This document shows, piece by piece, positions 43,922 to 52,506 of a stretch of 64,000 nt of DNA. How positions within the stretch are numbered: the stretch's first letter is position 1; each line of letters opens with the position of its first letter. The translations under genes were made by a program, and so were the position numbers. The stretch is taken from NCBI RefSeq assembly GCF_040214835.1, contig NZ_CP157874.1, positions 249,001 to 313,000 on the forward strand, read 5' to 3'. The stretch is from Pseudomonas asiatica. Lineage in GTDB: Bacteria > Pseudomonadota > Gammaproteobacteria > Pseudomonadales > Pseudomonadaceae. The notes below the pieces were generated by a model. That model was not told the DNA's origin. It saw only the letters and a program-made list of their open reading frames with translations, and did not search any database.

Positions 43922-43940
43922 AGCTCGGCCATGCCGAGCT
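43922..43940. promoter_or_regulatory. Perfect palindrome before the 65-residue gene
   Basis: AGCTCGGC-CAT-GCCGAGCT, eight base pairs, 62 bases before the next ATG, with no T-run. It may be an operator. Confidence 0.4.
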
Positions 43941-44002
43941 CTCGGATCTGTAACAATCCTTACGTAGATTAGCCGCTCACGGGCCAGGGAGTACGTGTAG
44001 AA

Positions 44003-44200
44003 ATGAACGCAGCAAGTGAGTCGGCTTTGCGCCCATCGGCAGTGAATCACCAATCGCTCAGGCTTGTGGCGAAGTGGTTGAAACACCATGGATGCATCAG
44101 GGTCAGGACGACCGACCCACAACGTCTGCTTGCCGGACGATATCCCCAAGGGCTGATCAGCGAAGCAGAAATGCAGGCGCTGATGGCGGTGTGGCACTGA
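44003..44200 (+). CDS. Hypothetical small protein (65 residues)
   Basis: Not recognised. Basic and helical in appearance (HQSLRLVAKWLKHHGCIRVR), with a single Cys. A possible ribosome site AGGGAG lies about 12 bases before the ATG at 44003. Codon use resembles that of its neighbours. It lies between aguA and the TonB receptor and may be conserved in pseudomonads, but I cannot confirm this. Confidence 0.55.
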   Translation: MNAASESALRPSAVNHQSLRLVAKWLKHHGCIRVRTTDPQRLLAGRYPQGLISEAEMQALMAVWH

Positions 44201-44221
44201 TCGATTGCTTAAACCTGTGCT

Positions 44222-44318
44222 GGCCCCTTCGCGGCTAAAGCCGCTCCCACAGGTACCCCACTGGGCTCGATACATGTGGGGTACCTGTGGGAGCGGCTTT
44301 AGCCGCGAAGAGGCCGGC
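44222..44318. repeat. Inverted REP pair, variant of family A
   Basis: Inverted copies with core GCGGCTAAAGCCGC and TCCCACAGG flanks between two convergent genes. Confidence 0.9.
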
Positions 44319-44332
44319 ACAGGCGCTGGAGA

Positions 44333-46411
44333 TCAGAAGCTGTAGCTGCCAGTCACCACCAGGCTACGCGGCTCACCCACCTCGATCTGCGCCGCGCTGG
44401 TCGCCGAGCTGTAGTAGGTCTTGTCGGCAATGTTGCTCAGCGCCGCCCGCACATCCCAGTCCTGCGTGCGGTACCCCGCCAATGCATCCCAGCGGCCATA
44501 CCCCGGCAGCACCGTGGTGTTCTGGTTGTCCGCATAACGCTCGCCCACCAGCGTCAGGCCGGTTTCGGCGTACCAGCCCAGTTCCGGTTTCCAGGTCACG
44601 AACAGGCTGCCGTTGCGCTTGGCCACGTCATTGATGCGGTTGCCTTCCTGGCCGTTGTTGTCCTTGACGATGGTCGCGTCCTGCAGGCCGATACCACCGC
44701 GCACGTACCAGTTGCCAACGATGTTGCCGGTGGCGGTCAGCTCGATACCGCGCGAACGCTGCATGCCGCTGAGCAAGATGTTTTCCGGGACAAGCGGGTC
44801 GCGGGTGCGGCGGTTGTACAGTTCCAGCTCGTAGATGGCCAGGGTGGTGGTCAGGCGCTGGTCCAGCCAGTCGCTTTTAACGCCGATTTCTTTCTGGCGG
44901 GTTTCTTCCGGCTTGGCATCGTTACCGTTGCCCTTTGCGCCTGGGGTGATGCCGATCAGACCGCCACCTACAGGCGAGAAGGTCTTGCTCCACGAAGCGT
45001 AGAACGAATGGTCGCGCCACGGTGTGTAGACCACACCCAGGCGTGGGCTGGTGCTGTTGCTGTCCTGTGTTTCGCTCAGGCCATCCTTGTTGGTGGTCTG
45101 CACGTCGAACTGGTCGAAGCGTACGCCGGCAAGTACCTGCCACTGATCGTTCAGGCGGATCTGGTCTTGCAGATAAAGGCCGCGGCTATCGACCACGGTA
45201 TGGTTGTCACTAAACAACGTCATTGGGCCATTGAGTTGCTGGTTGCGGCCGGGCTTGCCCAGGCCCTGCAGTTTCTGGTCGACCGCTTTGTACAGCACCG
45301 GGTCGCGCTTCTGGTTGCCGAACTCCAGGCCCAGCAACAGCTTGTGCTCCAGGCCCAGGGTGTCGAAGTCGCCCTCGGCCTCGAGGGTGTTGAACAGGTT
45401 GCGGGTGTTCAGGTCCTGCTGCCAGCGCTGGCGGGTCAAGGTGTCGGTGCTGGCGTCGTAGCCCGTGACGTAGGTGTTGTCGAACTCACTGTCGAGCTTG
45501 AACAGGCCCAGGGTATGGCGCAGCTGCCAGGTTTCGTTCAGCTGGTAGTTCAGGCGCGAGCGCAGCGACTGGGCGCGGTCATCGATGTAGTCGCGCTGGG
45601 TGTCGCCATAGGTGGTGCTGCGGCTGACATCTGCCGGGCGGCCGTTGACCCCGGGGATGCCACGGTCCGGGGTGCGGTTGTAGCGGCTGTATTCGTATTG
45701 CACCAGCCAGTTCAGGTCGGGGGTGACCTGCCAGCTGATCGACGGGGCGAACAGCTGGCGGCTGCCGTCGATACCGTCGCGGAAGCTGTTGTTGTCCTGG
45801 TTGCCCATGTTCAGGCGCAGGCTGACGGTGTCGCTGGGGTCGGCACTGAGGTCGGCATACAGGCTGCGCAGGTCCTCGCTGCCGGCCTGCGCCTCGATGC
45901 TCGAACGGCGGCCGTGCTCCGGCGCCTTGCTTACCCGGTTGACGATACCGCCCTGGCTGCCACGGCCATAAAGCACCGCTGCCGGCCCTTTGAGCACTTC
46001 GACCCGCTCGATGTTATGCAGGTCGCGGATGTACTGGCTGTCGTCGCGAATGCCGTCCAGGTAGAAGTCGTTGCTGGCCTCGAAGCCGCGGATGCGCACG
46101 CTGTCGAAGCGGGTGTCGGCACCACTGCTGACGTTGGGGATGCCTTCCAGCGCCTTGCCCAGGGTGTTGCTGCCGTAATCCAGCACGTTGACGGTCTTCA
46201 CCGTGTCGATGGCCTGCGGCACATAGCGTACCGGCGTCGAGGTGCGGGTCGCGGTGCTTACCTCCTTGACCCGCGGGTTGTCCTCTTCGCGCTCGCTGTC
46301 GGCGGTTACCGACAGTTCCGGCAGGGTGGTGGTGGCGGCACTGGCCAGGCTGGCGCCGAACAGCAGCGACAGGCCAAGCGTCAGGGGTGAAAGACGGCAG
46401 GGTACAAGCAT
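44333..46411 (-). CDS. TonB-dependent siderophore receptor (Fiu/catecholate-type)
   Basis: 692-residue outer membrane receptor. The signal peptide ends after ASA at about 25. The mature N-terminus LPELSVTADSEREEDNPRVK begins directly with a TonB-box-like region, with no STN signalling domain. Plug domain about 50-160 (DSVRIRGFEASNDFYLDGIR), then the beta barrel ending LVVTGSYSF. ATG 46411 is preferred (GTG at 46417 in frame). A Fur-like sequence lies upstream. A ferric catecholate or hydroxamate substrate is inferred from the family. Confidence 0.86.
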   Translation of the reverse strand: MLVPCRLSPLTLGLSLLFGASLASAATTTLPELSVTADSEREEDNPRVKEVSTATRTSTPVRYVPQAIDTVKTVNVLDYGSNTLGKALEGIPNVSSGADTRFDSVRIRGFEASNDFYLDGIRDDSQYIRDLHNIERVEVLKGPAAVLYGRGSQGGIVNRVSKAPEHGRRSSIEAQAGSEDLRSLYADLSADPSDTVSLRLNMGNQDNNSFRDGIDGSRQLFAPSISWQVTPDLNWLVQYEYSRYNRTPDRGIPGVNGRPADVSRSTTYGDTQRDYIDDRAQSLRSRLNYQLNETWQLRHTLGLFKLDSEFDNTYVTGYDASTDTLTRQRWQQDLNTRNLFNTLEAEGDFDTLGLEHKLLLGLEFGNQKRDPVLYKAVDQKLQGLGKPGRNQQLNGPMTLFSDNHTVVDSRGLYLQDQIRLNDQWQVLAGVRFDQFDVQTTNKDGLSETQDSNSTSPRLGVVYTPWRDHSFYASWSKTFSPVGGGLIGITPGAKGNGNDAKPEETRQKEIGVKSDWLDQRLTTTLAIYELELYNRRTRDPLVPENILLSGMQRSRGIELTATGNIVGNWYVRGGIGLQDATIVKDNNGQEGNRINDVAKRNGSLFVTWKPELGWYAETGLTLVGERYADNQNTTVLPGYGRWDALAGYRTQDWDVRAALSNIADKTYYSSATSAAQIEVGEPRSLVVTGSYSF

Positions 46412-46451
46412 GGGCACATCCGGATCGAGCAGGTGAAAAAGAGGTGCGGAT

Positions 46452-46470
46452 GGTAATGCTTGTTATTTGC
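46452..46470. promoter_or_regulatory. Candidate Fur box
   Basis: GGTAATGCTTGTTATTTGC agrees with 12 of 19 positions of the Fur consensus (GATAATGATAATCATTATC), about 40 bases upstream of the receptor start. Iron control is expected for this receptor type. Confidence 0.4.
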
Positions 46471-46542
46471 TCTTGCTTGAGTATTTGTAAAGGGTTGTCA
46501 TTACATCTGTGTCAGTTTGTTACGGTCGCTGCTGCGCCGCGT

Positions 46543-46576
46543 TTCCGTGCAGGAGCAGCCTTGTGCTGCGAAAGCG
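46543..46576. repeat. Single decayed REP-like unit
   Basis: GTGCAGGAGCAGCCTTGTGC followed by TGCGAAAGC resembles the family B unit with several changes; there is no inverted partner. Confidence 0.5.
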
Positions 46577-46915
46577 CCCTCACCGGAAATTGTCCGTTCG
46601 ATCAAAAGGCTATTTCCTACACAAGATAAATTGTCCGCTGATAGCGCAAACCTGCATGGAAATGCACCAGACCCACAGGCAATTTTGGTTATATCAACCT
46701 GCATTTCACGACTTTTTGACATTTGTAATCGCACACGGCTAGGATTCGGCCAACGCCTGCTGGCCATGATCTTGGCCATGCTGCTGCCAGAGGCCGCCGT
46801 GTGATTACCGGCAGGCCTTCCAGTCTGGATCCGCATAGCGTCGAACCTACGAAGGGGCGTTGGTTCCTGGCGTCATATTGCAGAGCGTTTTTGATTAAGA
46901 AATAAGGAAAACAAC

Positions 46916-48235
46916 ATGTTGAAAACCAGGATCAGCCTGGTCGCCCTGGCGATGATCGCCGCGACCCAGGCACAGGCCAATGATCAGGCCGACAGCAAAG
47001 GCTTCATCGAGGACAGCCACGCCAACGTCCTGCTGCGTAACGCTTACATCAATCGTGACAAGAAGCACGGCACCGACGACCAGATCGAATGGGGCCAGGG
47101 CGTCATCGCCAACTTCTCCTCCGGCTTCACCCAGGGCACCGTCGGTGTCGGTGTCGATGCATTCGGCCTGTACGCCGTGCGTCTGGACGGCGGCAAGGGC
47201 CACAACGGTGGCGCCGGTGTCGACTTCTTCAAGCCTTCGGACTTCAAGGACGAGAACGGCAACGCCAACTCGCCGCACAACCTGGCCCGTGGTGGCGCTG
47301 CAGTGAAGTTCCGCATCTCCAACACCGTGCTCAAGTACGGTGACCAGATGCCGGCACTGCCAGTGCTGCAGTACGACGACGCCCGTCTGCTGCCAGAAAG
47401 CTTCACCGGTACCCTGATCACCTCCAAAGAGATCCAGGGCCTGGAACTGAACGCCGGCCGCTTCACCCAGGAAGCGCGCAAGAGCGCCGAGCGCCGTGAC
47501 GGTGGTGGCCTGAAGTCGATCAACGTGCTTGGTGGTAGCTACAAGTTCACCGACAACTTCACCGCTTCGCTGTACACCGCCGACAACGAAGACGTGATGA
47601 AGAAGCACTACCTGGGCCTGAACTACGTCTTCCCGATCGCCAATGACCAGTCCCTGACCCTGGACTTCAACGGCTACAAGTCGGACATCGACAACAAGTT
47701 CGTCAAGAGCGCCAAACTCAACGGCGACTCCAACACCATCTGGAGCCTGGCAGCTACCTACGCGTTCGGTGCGCACTCGTTCACCATCGCCCACCAGCGC
47801 AGCACCGGCAGCACCGGCTACAACTACGGCTGGTACCAGAACGAGGGTGGCGTGGGTGACGGTGGTTCGACCATCTACCTGGCCAACTCGTACTGGTCCG
47901 ACTTCAACGCCGAAGACGAGCGCTCCTGGCAGCTGGGCTACGGCCTGGACTTCGGTGCCTACGGCATCCCTGGCCTGACCTACAAGCTGGCCTACGTGGT
48001 GGGTGACAACATCAACACCCGCAACGTCGACAACCCGCAGGGCTTCGGTGAAGGTAAAGAGCGCGAGATCTTCAACCAGATCCGTTACGTGGTGCAGGAC
48101 GGCCCGGCCAAGGACCTGTCGATCAAGCTGCGTAGCTCGTTCGTGCGTACCAACAACGCCGTGCAGCAGAACGGTTACAACGACGACGGCAACGAAGTCC
48201 GCGTATTCGTCGAGTACCCGATCAGCATCTTCTGA
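46916..48235 (+). CDS. oprQ: OprD-family outer membrane porin (OprQ/OprE3-like)
   Basis: 439-residue porin. The signal peptide MLKTRISLVALAMIAATQAQ ends after AQA at about 21. The mature protein starts NDQADSKGFIEDSHANVLLR and ends in VFVEYPISIF. OprD-family porins usually carry basic or aromatic small molecules; the substrate here is unknown. AAGGAAAACA precedes the ATG. Monocistronic. Similar in type to the porin at 9944-11278 but clearly diverged. Confidence 0.9.
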   Translation: MLKTRISLVALAMIAATQAQANDQADSKGFIEDSHANVLLRNAYINRDKKHGTDDQIEWGQGVIANFSSGFTQGTVGVGVDAFGLYAVRLDGGKGHNGGAGVDFFKPSDFKDENGNANSPHNLARGGAAVKFRISNTVLKYGDQMPALPVLQYDDARLLPESFTGTLITSKEIQGLELNAGRFTQEARKSAERRDGGGLKSINVLGGSYKFTDNFTASLYTADNEDVMKKHYLGLNYVFPIANDQSLTLDFNGYKSDIDNKFVKSAKLNGDSNTIWSLAATYAFGAHSFTIAHQRSTGSTGYNYGWYQNEGGVGDGGSTIYLANSYWSDFNAEDERSWQLGYGLDFGAYGIPGLTYKLAYVVGDNINTRNVDNPQGFGEGKEREIFNQIRYVVQDGPAKDLSIKLRSSFVRTNNAVQQNGYNDDGNEVRVFVEYPISIF

Positions 48236-48253
48236 TCCTGATCTGATGGCCTA

Positions 48254-48358
48254 GGGGCTGCTTTGCAGCCCATCGCGACACAAGGCCGCTCCTACATGAG
48301 ATGGCGTACTCCTGTAGGAGCGGCCTTGTGTCGCGAAAGGGCCGCAAAGCGGCCCCGG
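48254..48358. repeat. Inverted REP pair, family B
   Basis: Inverted GCGACACAAGGCCGC copies between the convergent oprQ and glutamate-synthase-like genes. Confidence 0.93.
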
Positions 48359-48361
48359 CTT

Positions 48362-50029
48362 TCACGCCGTCTCCACCACTTCCCTGCGCCGCACCCCAGC
48401 AACCTTCATCTCTCCCTCCCCAGTCTCCGGCGCAAAGCTGTCACTACGCGCCATCCGCCACATCCGCGCATAAAACTCGCTTTCAATCGAGCCACTGAGC
48501 AATTCGCCCGGCTTGAGGAACGTGTGCAGGTCCGAGAACAGCCCGATTTCGCTAGGGCTGATACGCCGCGCCAGGTGCTTGGGCTTGAGCTCCGAAGGGT
48601 GTTCCAGGCCTGCGGCAGCCAACATTTCGGCCAACGTATGCAGCGTGTTGCGGTGGAAGCTTGCCACCCGCTCGGCCTTGTCCGGCACCACCAGGGCGCG
48701 CTGGCGCAGCGGGTCTTGCGTGGCCACGCCAGTCGGGCATTTGTTGGTATGGCAGCTCTGCGACTGGATGCAGCCAATGGCGAACATGAAGCCGCGCGCG
48801 GAGTTGACCCAGTCCGCCCCGATGGCCAGCACGCTGGCGATGTCGAAGGCGCTGACGATCTTGCCTGCCGCGCCAATGCGGATACTGGCGCGCAGGTTCA
48901 GGCCGACCAGGGTGTTGTGCACGAACATCAGGCCCTCGCGCATCGGCACGCCCATGTTGTCGCTGAACTCGCGTGGCGCCGCCCCGGTGCCGCCTTCCTT
49001 GCCATCGACGACGATGAAGTCCGGAGTGATGCCAGTGGCCAGCATGGCCTTGGCAATGCCCATGAACTCCCAAGGGTGGCCCAGGCAGAATTTGAACCCC
49101 ACCGGCTTGCCACCCGACAGCTCGCGCAGGCTGGCAACGAACTGCAGCAACTCGACCGGGGTACGGAAGGCACTGTGCGCCGCCGGCGAGATGCAATCCT
49201 CGCCCACGCGCACGCCACGGGTTGCGGCAATTTCGGGGCTGACCTTGTGCCCCGGCAGGATGCCGCCGTGGCCCGGCTTGGCGCCCTGGCTGAGCTTGAT
49301 CTCGATCATCTTCACCTGCGGCGAGCGCGCCTGCTCGGCGAAGCGCTGTGGGTCGAAGCGCCCGTCCTCGGTGCGGCAGCCGAAGTAGCCACTGCCGATT
49401 TCCCAGATCAGGTCCCCGCCATGTTCGCGGTGGTACGGGCTGATGCTGCCTTCGCCGGTGTCATGGGCAAAACGGCCCATGCGTGCACCGCGGTTCAGGG
49501 CAGCGATGGCGTTGGCACTGAGGGCGCCGAAGCTCATGGCCGAGATATTGAAGATCGATGCCGAGTAGGGCAGGCGGCATTGCGGCCCGCCAATGGCGAT
49601 GCGGAACGATGCCGGGTCTGGCGTGGCCACTGGCAGCATGGAATGGCTGATGAACTCGAAGCCGGGCTTGTAGGCATCGTTGAGGGTGCCGAAGGCCTTC
49701 TCGGCGCTTTCGTTCTTGGCCCGGGCGTAGACCAGCGAACGCTGCGAGCGGGAGAACGGCAGCTTGTCGTCGTCGCCCTCGATCAGGTACTGGCGGATTT
49801 CCGGGCGGATGGTTTCGATCAGGTAGCGGATGTTGCCCAGGATCGGGTAGTTGCGGCGCACGGCGTGGTGGCTTTGCCGCAGGTCGTTCAGGCCGACCAG
49901 GCTGAGCAGCGCGGTGATCAGTGTCAACGGCCACAGCCAGGCATGCTGGGGTAGCAGCGGCAGGCTGGCGAAGGTGAACAGCAGGCAGAGGGCGAGGCAG
50001 GCGTAGCGGCTGGGTAGAGAGTGTTTCAT
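48362..50029 (-). CDS. Membrane-anchored FMN-binding glutamate synthase-like protein
   Basis: 555 residues. Two N-terminal membrane segments (about 10-25 and 30-46), then the glutamate synthase FMN domain (about 90-520), with LPYSASIFNISAMSFGALSA, PGHGGILPGHKVSPEIAATR, and the [3Fe-4S] Cys cluster CIQSQSCHTNKCPTGVATQD (about 410-429). The glutaminase and GXGXG domains of GltB are missing, and no GltD partner is near. This group (also called FMN-binding glutamate synthase family) has unknown substrate; it may be an amine or amidotransfer oxidoreductase. ATG 50029. Confidence 0.85.
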   Translation of the reverse strand: MKHSLPSRYACLALCLLFTFASLPLLPQHAWLWPLTLITALLSLVGLNDLRQSHHAVRRNYPILGNIRYLIETIRPEIRQYLIEGDDDKLPFSRSQRSLVYARAKNESAEKAFGTLNDAYKPGFEFISHSMLPVATPDPASFRIAIGGPQCRLPYSASIFNISAMSFGALSANAIAALNRGARMGRFAHDTGEGSISPYHREHGGDLIWEIGSGYFGCRTEDGRFDPQRFAEQARSPQVKMIEIKLSQGAKPGHGGILPGHKVSPEIAATRGVRVGEDCISPAAHSAFRTPVELLQFVASLRELSGGKPVGFKFCLGHPWEFMGIAKAMLATGITPDFIVVDGKEGGTGAAPREFSDNMGVPMREGLMFVHNTLVGLNLRASIRIGAAGKIVSAFDIASVLAIGADWVNSARGFMFAIGCIQSQSCHTNKCPTGVATQDPLRQRALVVPDKAERVASFHRNTLHTLAEMLAAAGLEHPSELKPKHLARRISPSEIGLFSDLHTFLKPGELLSGSIESEFYARMWRMARSDSFAPETGEGEMKVAGVRRREVVETA

Positions 50030-50147
50030 GGGTCCATCGCAGGCAGGATGACCGGGCATAGGATAGGCAAAGGCGGGGAGGGGAAAACCTGGGTAATTGG
50101 TAAAAGACTGTTACCTGATCGCGTATTTCCAGGCTCATGCGGTCCTT

Positions 50148-50264
50148 TGTAGGAGCGGCCTTGTGTCGCGAAAGGGCCGCGACGCGGCCCCGGCACTCTT
50201 TGCATCAACTCAGAATCCGGGGCTGCTGCGCAGCCCATCGCGACACAAGGCCGCTCCTACAGGG
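50148..50264. repeat. Inverted REP pair, family B, running into a gene end
   Basis: Inverted B pair. The right arm (CTCCTACAGG) contains the complement of the TAG that ends the sensor kinase gene. Confidence 0.92.
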
Positions 50265-51654
50265 GGGCGCGTAAAGGCTGATTGGGTAGTAACACGCTGA
50301 CCCGCAACCCACCCCCCTCGCGGTTCGCCAGCAGCAACTCGCCCCCATGGCTGGCAGCAATCCGCTGGGCGATGCTCAACCCCAGCCCATACCCCCCGGA
50401 CGCCTGGTTGCGCGACCCTTCACCACGCACGAACGGGTCGATGATGGTCGCCAGCAGGCTCGGAGCAATCCCCGGGCCGCGGTCATCGATATGGATGAAC
50501 ACCCCCGTGGTCGCCTGTTCCAGCGTGACCGAAACCTCCTTGGCATAACGCAACGCATTGACCAGCAGGTTCTGCAGGCAGCGCTGCAGCAGCAGGGCAT
50601 CGACCCGCAGGCTGCCCGCCTGGCCATGCACCGGCAACGGCTCTTCGGCAGTGGCCAGCTCCGCGCACTGGCGCACCACCAGCCGGTCCAGGTCTACCTG
50701 CTGCAAGTTCTGCTGCTCCCCTGCACGCAGGTAATCGAGCACCTGGCCGATCATGTTGTCCATCTGCGCGATGTTCTGCCGCAGGCGCTGCCGGTTGTCG
50801 TCGTCCGGCAGGCGCTCCAGGCGCAGGCGCATGCGCGTCAGCGGGGTGCGCAGGTCGTGGGACACGGCGGCCAGGAAGTAGGCCTTGTCGTTGACCATCG
50901 CGATCAGCCGCTGCTGCATGGCGTTGAAGGCCTGGGCCGCCTGGCGCACTTCCTCCGGGCCATCCAGCGCCAAGGGCGGCTGCTCGAGGTTGCTACCCAG
51001 GCCGCGCGCGGCATCGGCCAGGCGCCGCAGCGGGCGCAGGCACAGGCGAACGGCTATCAGGCACACCAGCAATACTGCGACGATGCGCAGCGCGTACACC
51101 CGCAACAGGTAATCGCTGATCAACACCCAGGCCGACTCGCCGCTCCAGCCTTGCAGTTCCTGGCCCTCGATGGTCAGCCAGTGCCCATCGGCCAACGGCA
51201 CCGCGAGCTGCAGATGCGCCTGGGCCGTGCGCAGGCCGAACAGGCTGCGCCAGACGATCGGCTGGCCCTGTTCGTCGGTCAACTGCACCTTCATCAGGCG
51301 CACGTCCTGGGCATGCCCCAATTCGTACTCGAGGGCCTGGTGCAGCAACAGCTCGACACGCCTGCGCCCGCGGCGCTCGTCCTGCACCGGCGTGGGCAGG
51401 GCTTCGCTGCAACGCACTTGGTAATGCGCTGGCGCCTGCAATGCACCGGCACGGCAGTCAGCCTGGGCGATCAACGGCGCGCTGCGTGCGGCAATCAGCC
51501 GGACAGGGGCCTCGAGAACCTGGGCAAAACGCACATCGAACCAGATGCTGCTGGACATCAACTGGATCAGCACGGTGCCGCTGACCATTATCAGCAGCAA
51601 CTGGCCGAACAACGTGCGTGGCCACAGCCGGCGCAGCCAGCGCATGTCAGGCAT
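50257..51654 (-). CDS. Sensor histidine kinase
   Basis: 465 residues. Two membrane segments (about 16-35 and 187-205) enclose a periplasmic domain of 150 residues with two Cys (about 68 and 83). HAMP (PLRRLADAARGLGSN), HisKA (VSHDLRTPLTRMRLRLERL), and HATPase_c (VNALRYAKEV, GYGLGLSIAQRI). A pair of starts, 51654 (ATG, overlapping the regulator by 8) and 51645, are possible. Operon with the regulator and divergent from a TonB receptor, which suggests that it senses a metal or siderophore-related signal; this is inference. Confidence 0.86.
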   Translation of the reverse strand: MPDMRWLRRLWPRTLFGQLLLIMVSGTVLIQLMSSSIWFDVRFAQVLEAPVRLIAARSAPLIAQADCRAGALQAPAHYQVRCSEALPTPVQDERRGRRRVELLLHQALEYELGHAQDVRLMKVQLTDEQGQPIVWRSLFGLRTAQAHLQLAVPLADGHWLTIEGQELQGWSGESAWVLISDYLLRVYALRIVAVLLVCLIAVRLCLRPLRRLADAARGLGSNLEQPPLALDGPEEVRQAAQAFNAMQQRLIAMVNDKAYFLAAVSHDLRTPLTRMRLRLERLPDDDNRQRLRQNIAQMDNMIGQVLDYLRAGEQQNLQQVDLDRLVVRQCAELATAEEPLPVHGQAGSLRVDALLLQRCLQNLLVNALRYAKEVSVTLEQATTGVFIHIDDRGPGIAPSLLATIIDPFVRGEGSRNQASGGYGLGLSIAQRIAASHGGELLLANREGGGLRVSVLLPNQPLRAPL

Positions 51655-52366
51655 CGGCCCCGTTGGCGGCGATGCTCAACAAATAGCCTTCGTTGCGGAT
51701 AGTGAGAATTTGCGCGGCACCCGCCGGCGCGTGCCGCAGGTGCTGGCGCAGGCGGCTGACGCACATGTCCACTGAACGGTCGTCTGGCAGGTGGTCGCGG
51801 CCGAACGCACTGCGCGTCAGCTGGTCGCGGGACACCACACGGTTGTTGGCTTCCAGCAGCTCGCGCAGTACGCGGTAGTCGGAGCGGGGCAGGGTCAGGG
51901 TCTCGCCATCGGGGCGGGTGAGCAGGCGTTTCACGTGTTCCAGGCGGAAGCCGGCGAACAGCTGGGCATCTTCTACCGGCTCTTCAGCGAGCGCATCCAG
52001 GCGTTGCGGACGACGCAGCACGGCCTTGATCCGGGCGATCAGCTCGCGTGGCTCGAAGGGCTTGGCCAGGTAGTCATCAGCACCCACCTCCAGGCCGATG
52101 ATGCGGTCCAGCGTGCTGCCCTTGGCCGACAGCATGATCACCGCCAGCCCCGGCGTGGCTTGCAGCTGGCGGCACAGGCTCAGGCCGTCTTCGCCCGGCA
52201 GCATCAGGTCCAGCACCACCAGCTCCACCTTGTGCCGGGCCAGTTGTTCGCGCATCTGCTCGCCGTCAGCCGCTGCCAGCACGTTATAGCCGGCATCTGT
52301 CAGGTAATCACAAAGAAGTTCGCGGATCTCGTCGTCATCGTCGACAACAAGCAAAGTTGTGCTCAT
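51647..52366 (-). CDS. OmpR-family response regulator
   Basis: 239 residues: receiver domain with D53 in [13 protein letters not shown] and Lys in YLAKPFEPREL, then a winged-helix effector domain (about 135-230; VDMCVSRLRQHLRH). ATG 52366 with AGGTG upstream; an in-frame start at 52378 is less likely. First gene of a two-gene operon with the sensor kinase. Divergent from a TonB-dependent receptor, a likely target. Confidence 0.87.
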   Translation of the reverse strand: MSTTLLVVDDDDEIRELLCDYLTDAGYNVLAAADGEQMREQLARHKVELVVLDLMLPGEDGLSLCRQLQATPGLAVIMLSAKGSTLDRIIGLEVGADDYLAKPFEPRELIARIKAVLRRPQRLDALAEEPVEDAQLFAGFRLEHVKRLLTRPDGETLTLPRSDYRVLRELLEANNRVVSRDQLTRSAFGRDHLPDDRSVDMCVSRLRQHLRHAPAGAAQILTIRNEGYLLSIAANGADA

Positions 52367-52506
52367 GCAGAAAAACACCTGTTCGGTGAGGGCCGGTGGC
52401 GCTCGTTACGTTCGATTACATCCCCGTACAAGCCGGGTCTGGAGCCCGGGGGGCCGATCCCTAGAATCCTAACAAAAAATCATCTGCAAATACGAAGCCT
52501 TCCCAA

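Larger units (their letters stand above)
46412..46915. other. Divergent region between the TonB receptor and OprQ genes
   Basis: About 500 bases without a convincing gene. From the left: Fur-box-like sequence (46452-46470), an isolated, decayed REP unit (about 46543-46576), then a region with the inverted repeat TGCAT-GGAA-ATGCA (46653-46666), and finally the oprQ leader with AAGGAA before its ATG. Confidence 0.55.
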
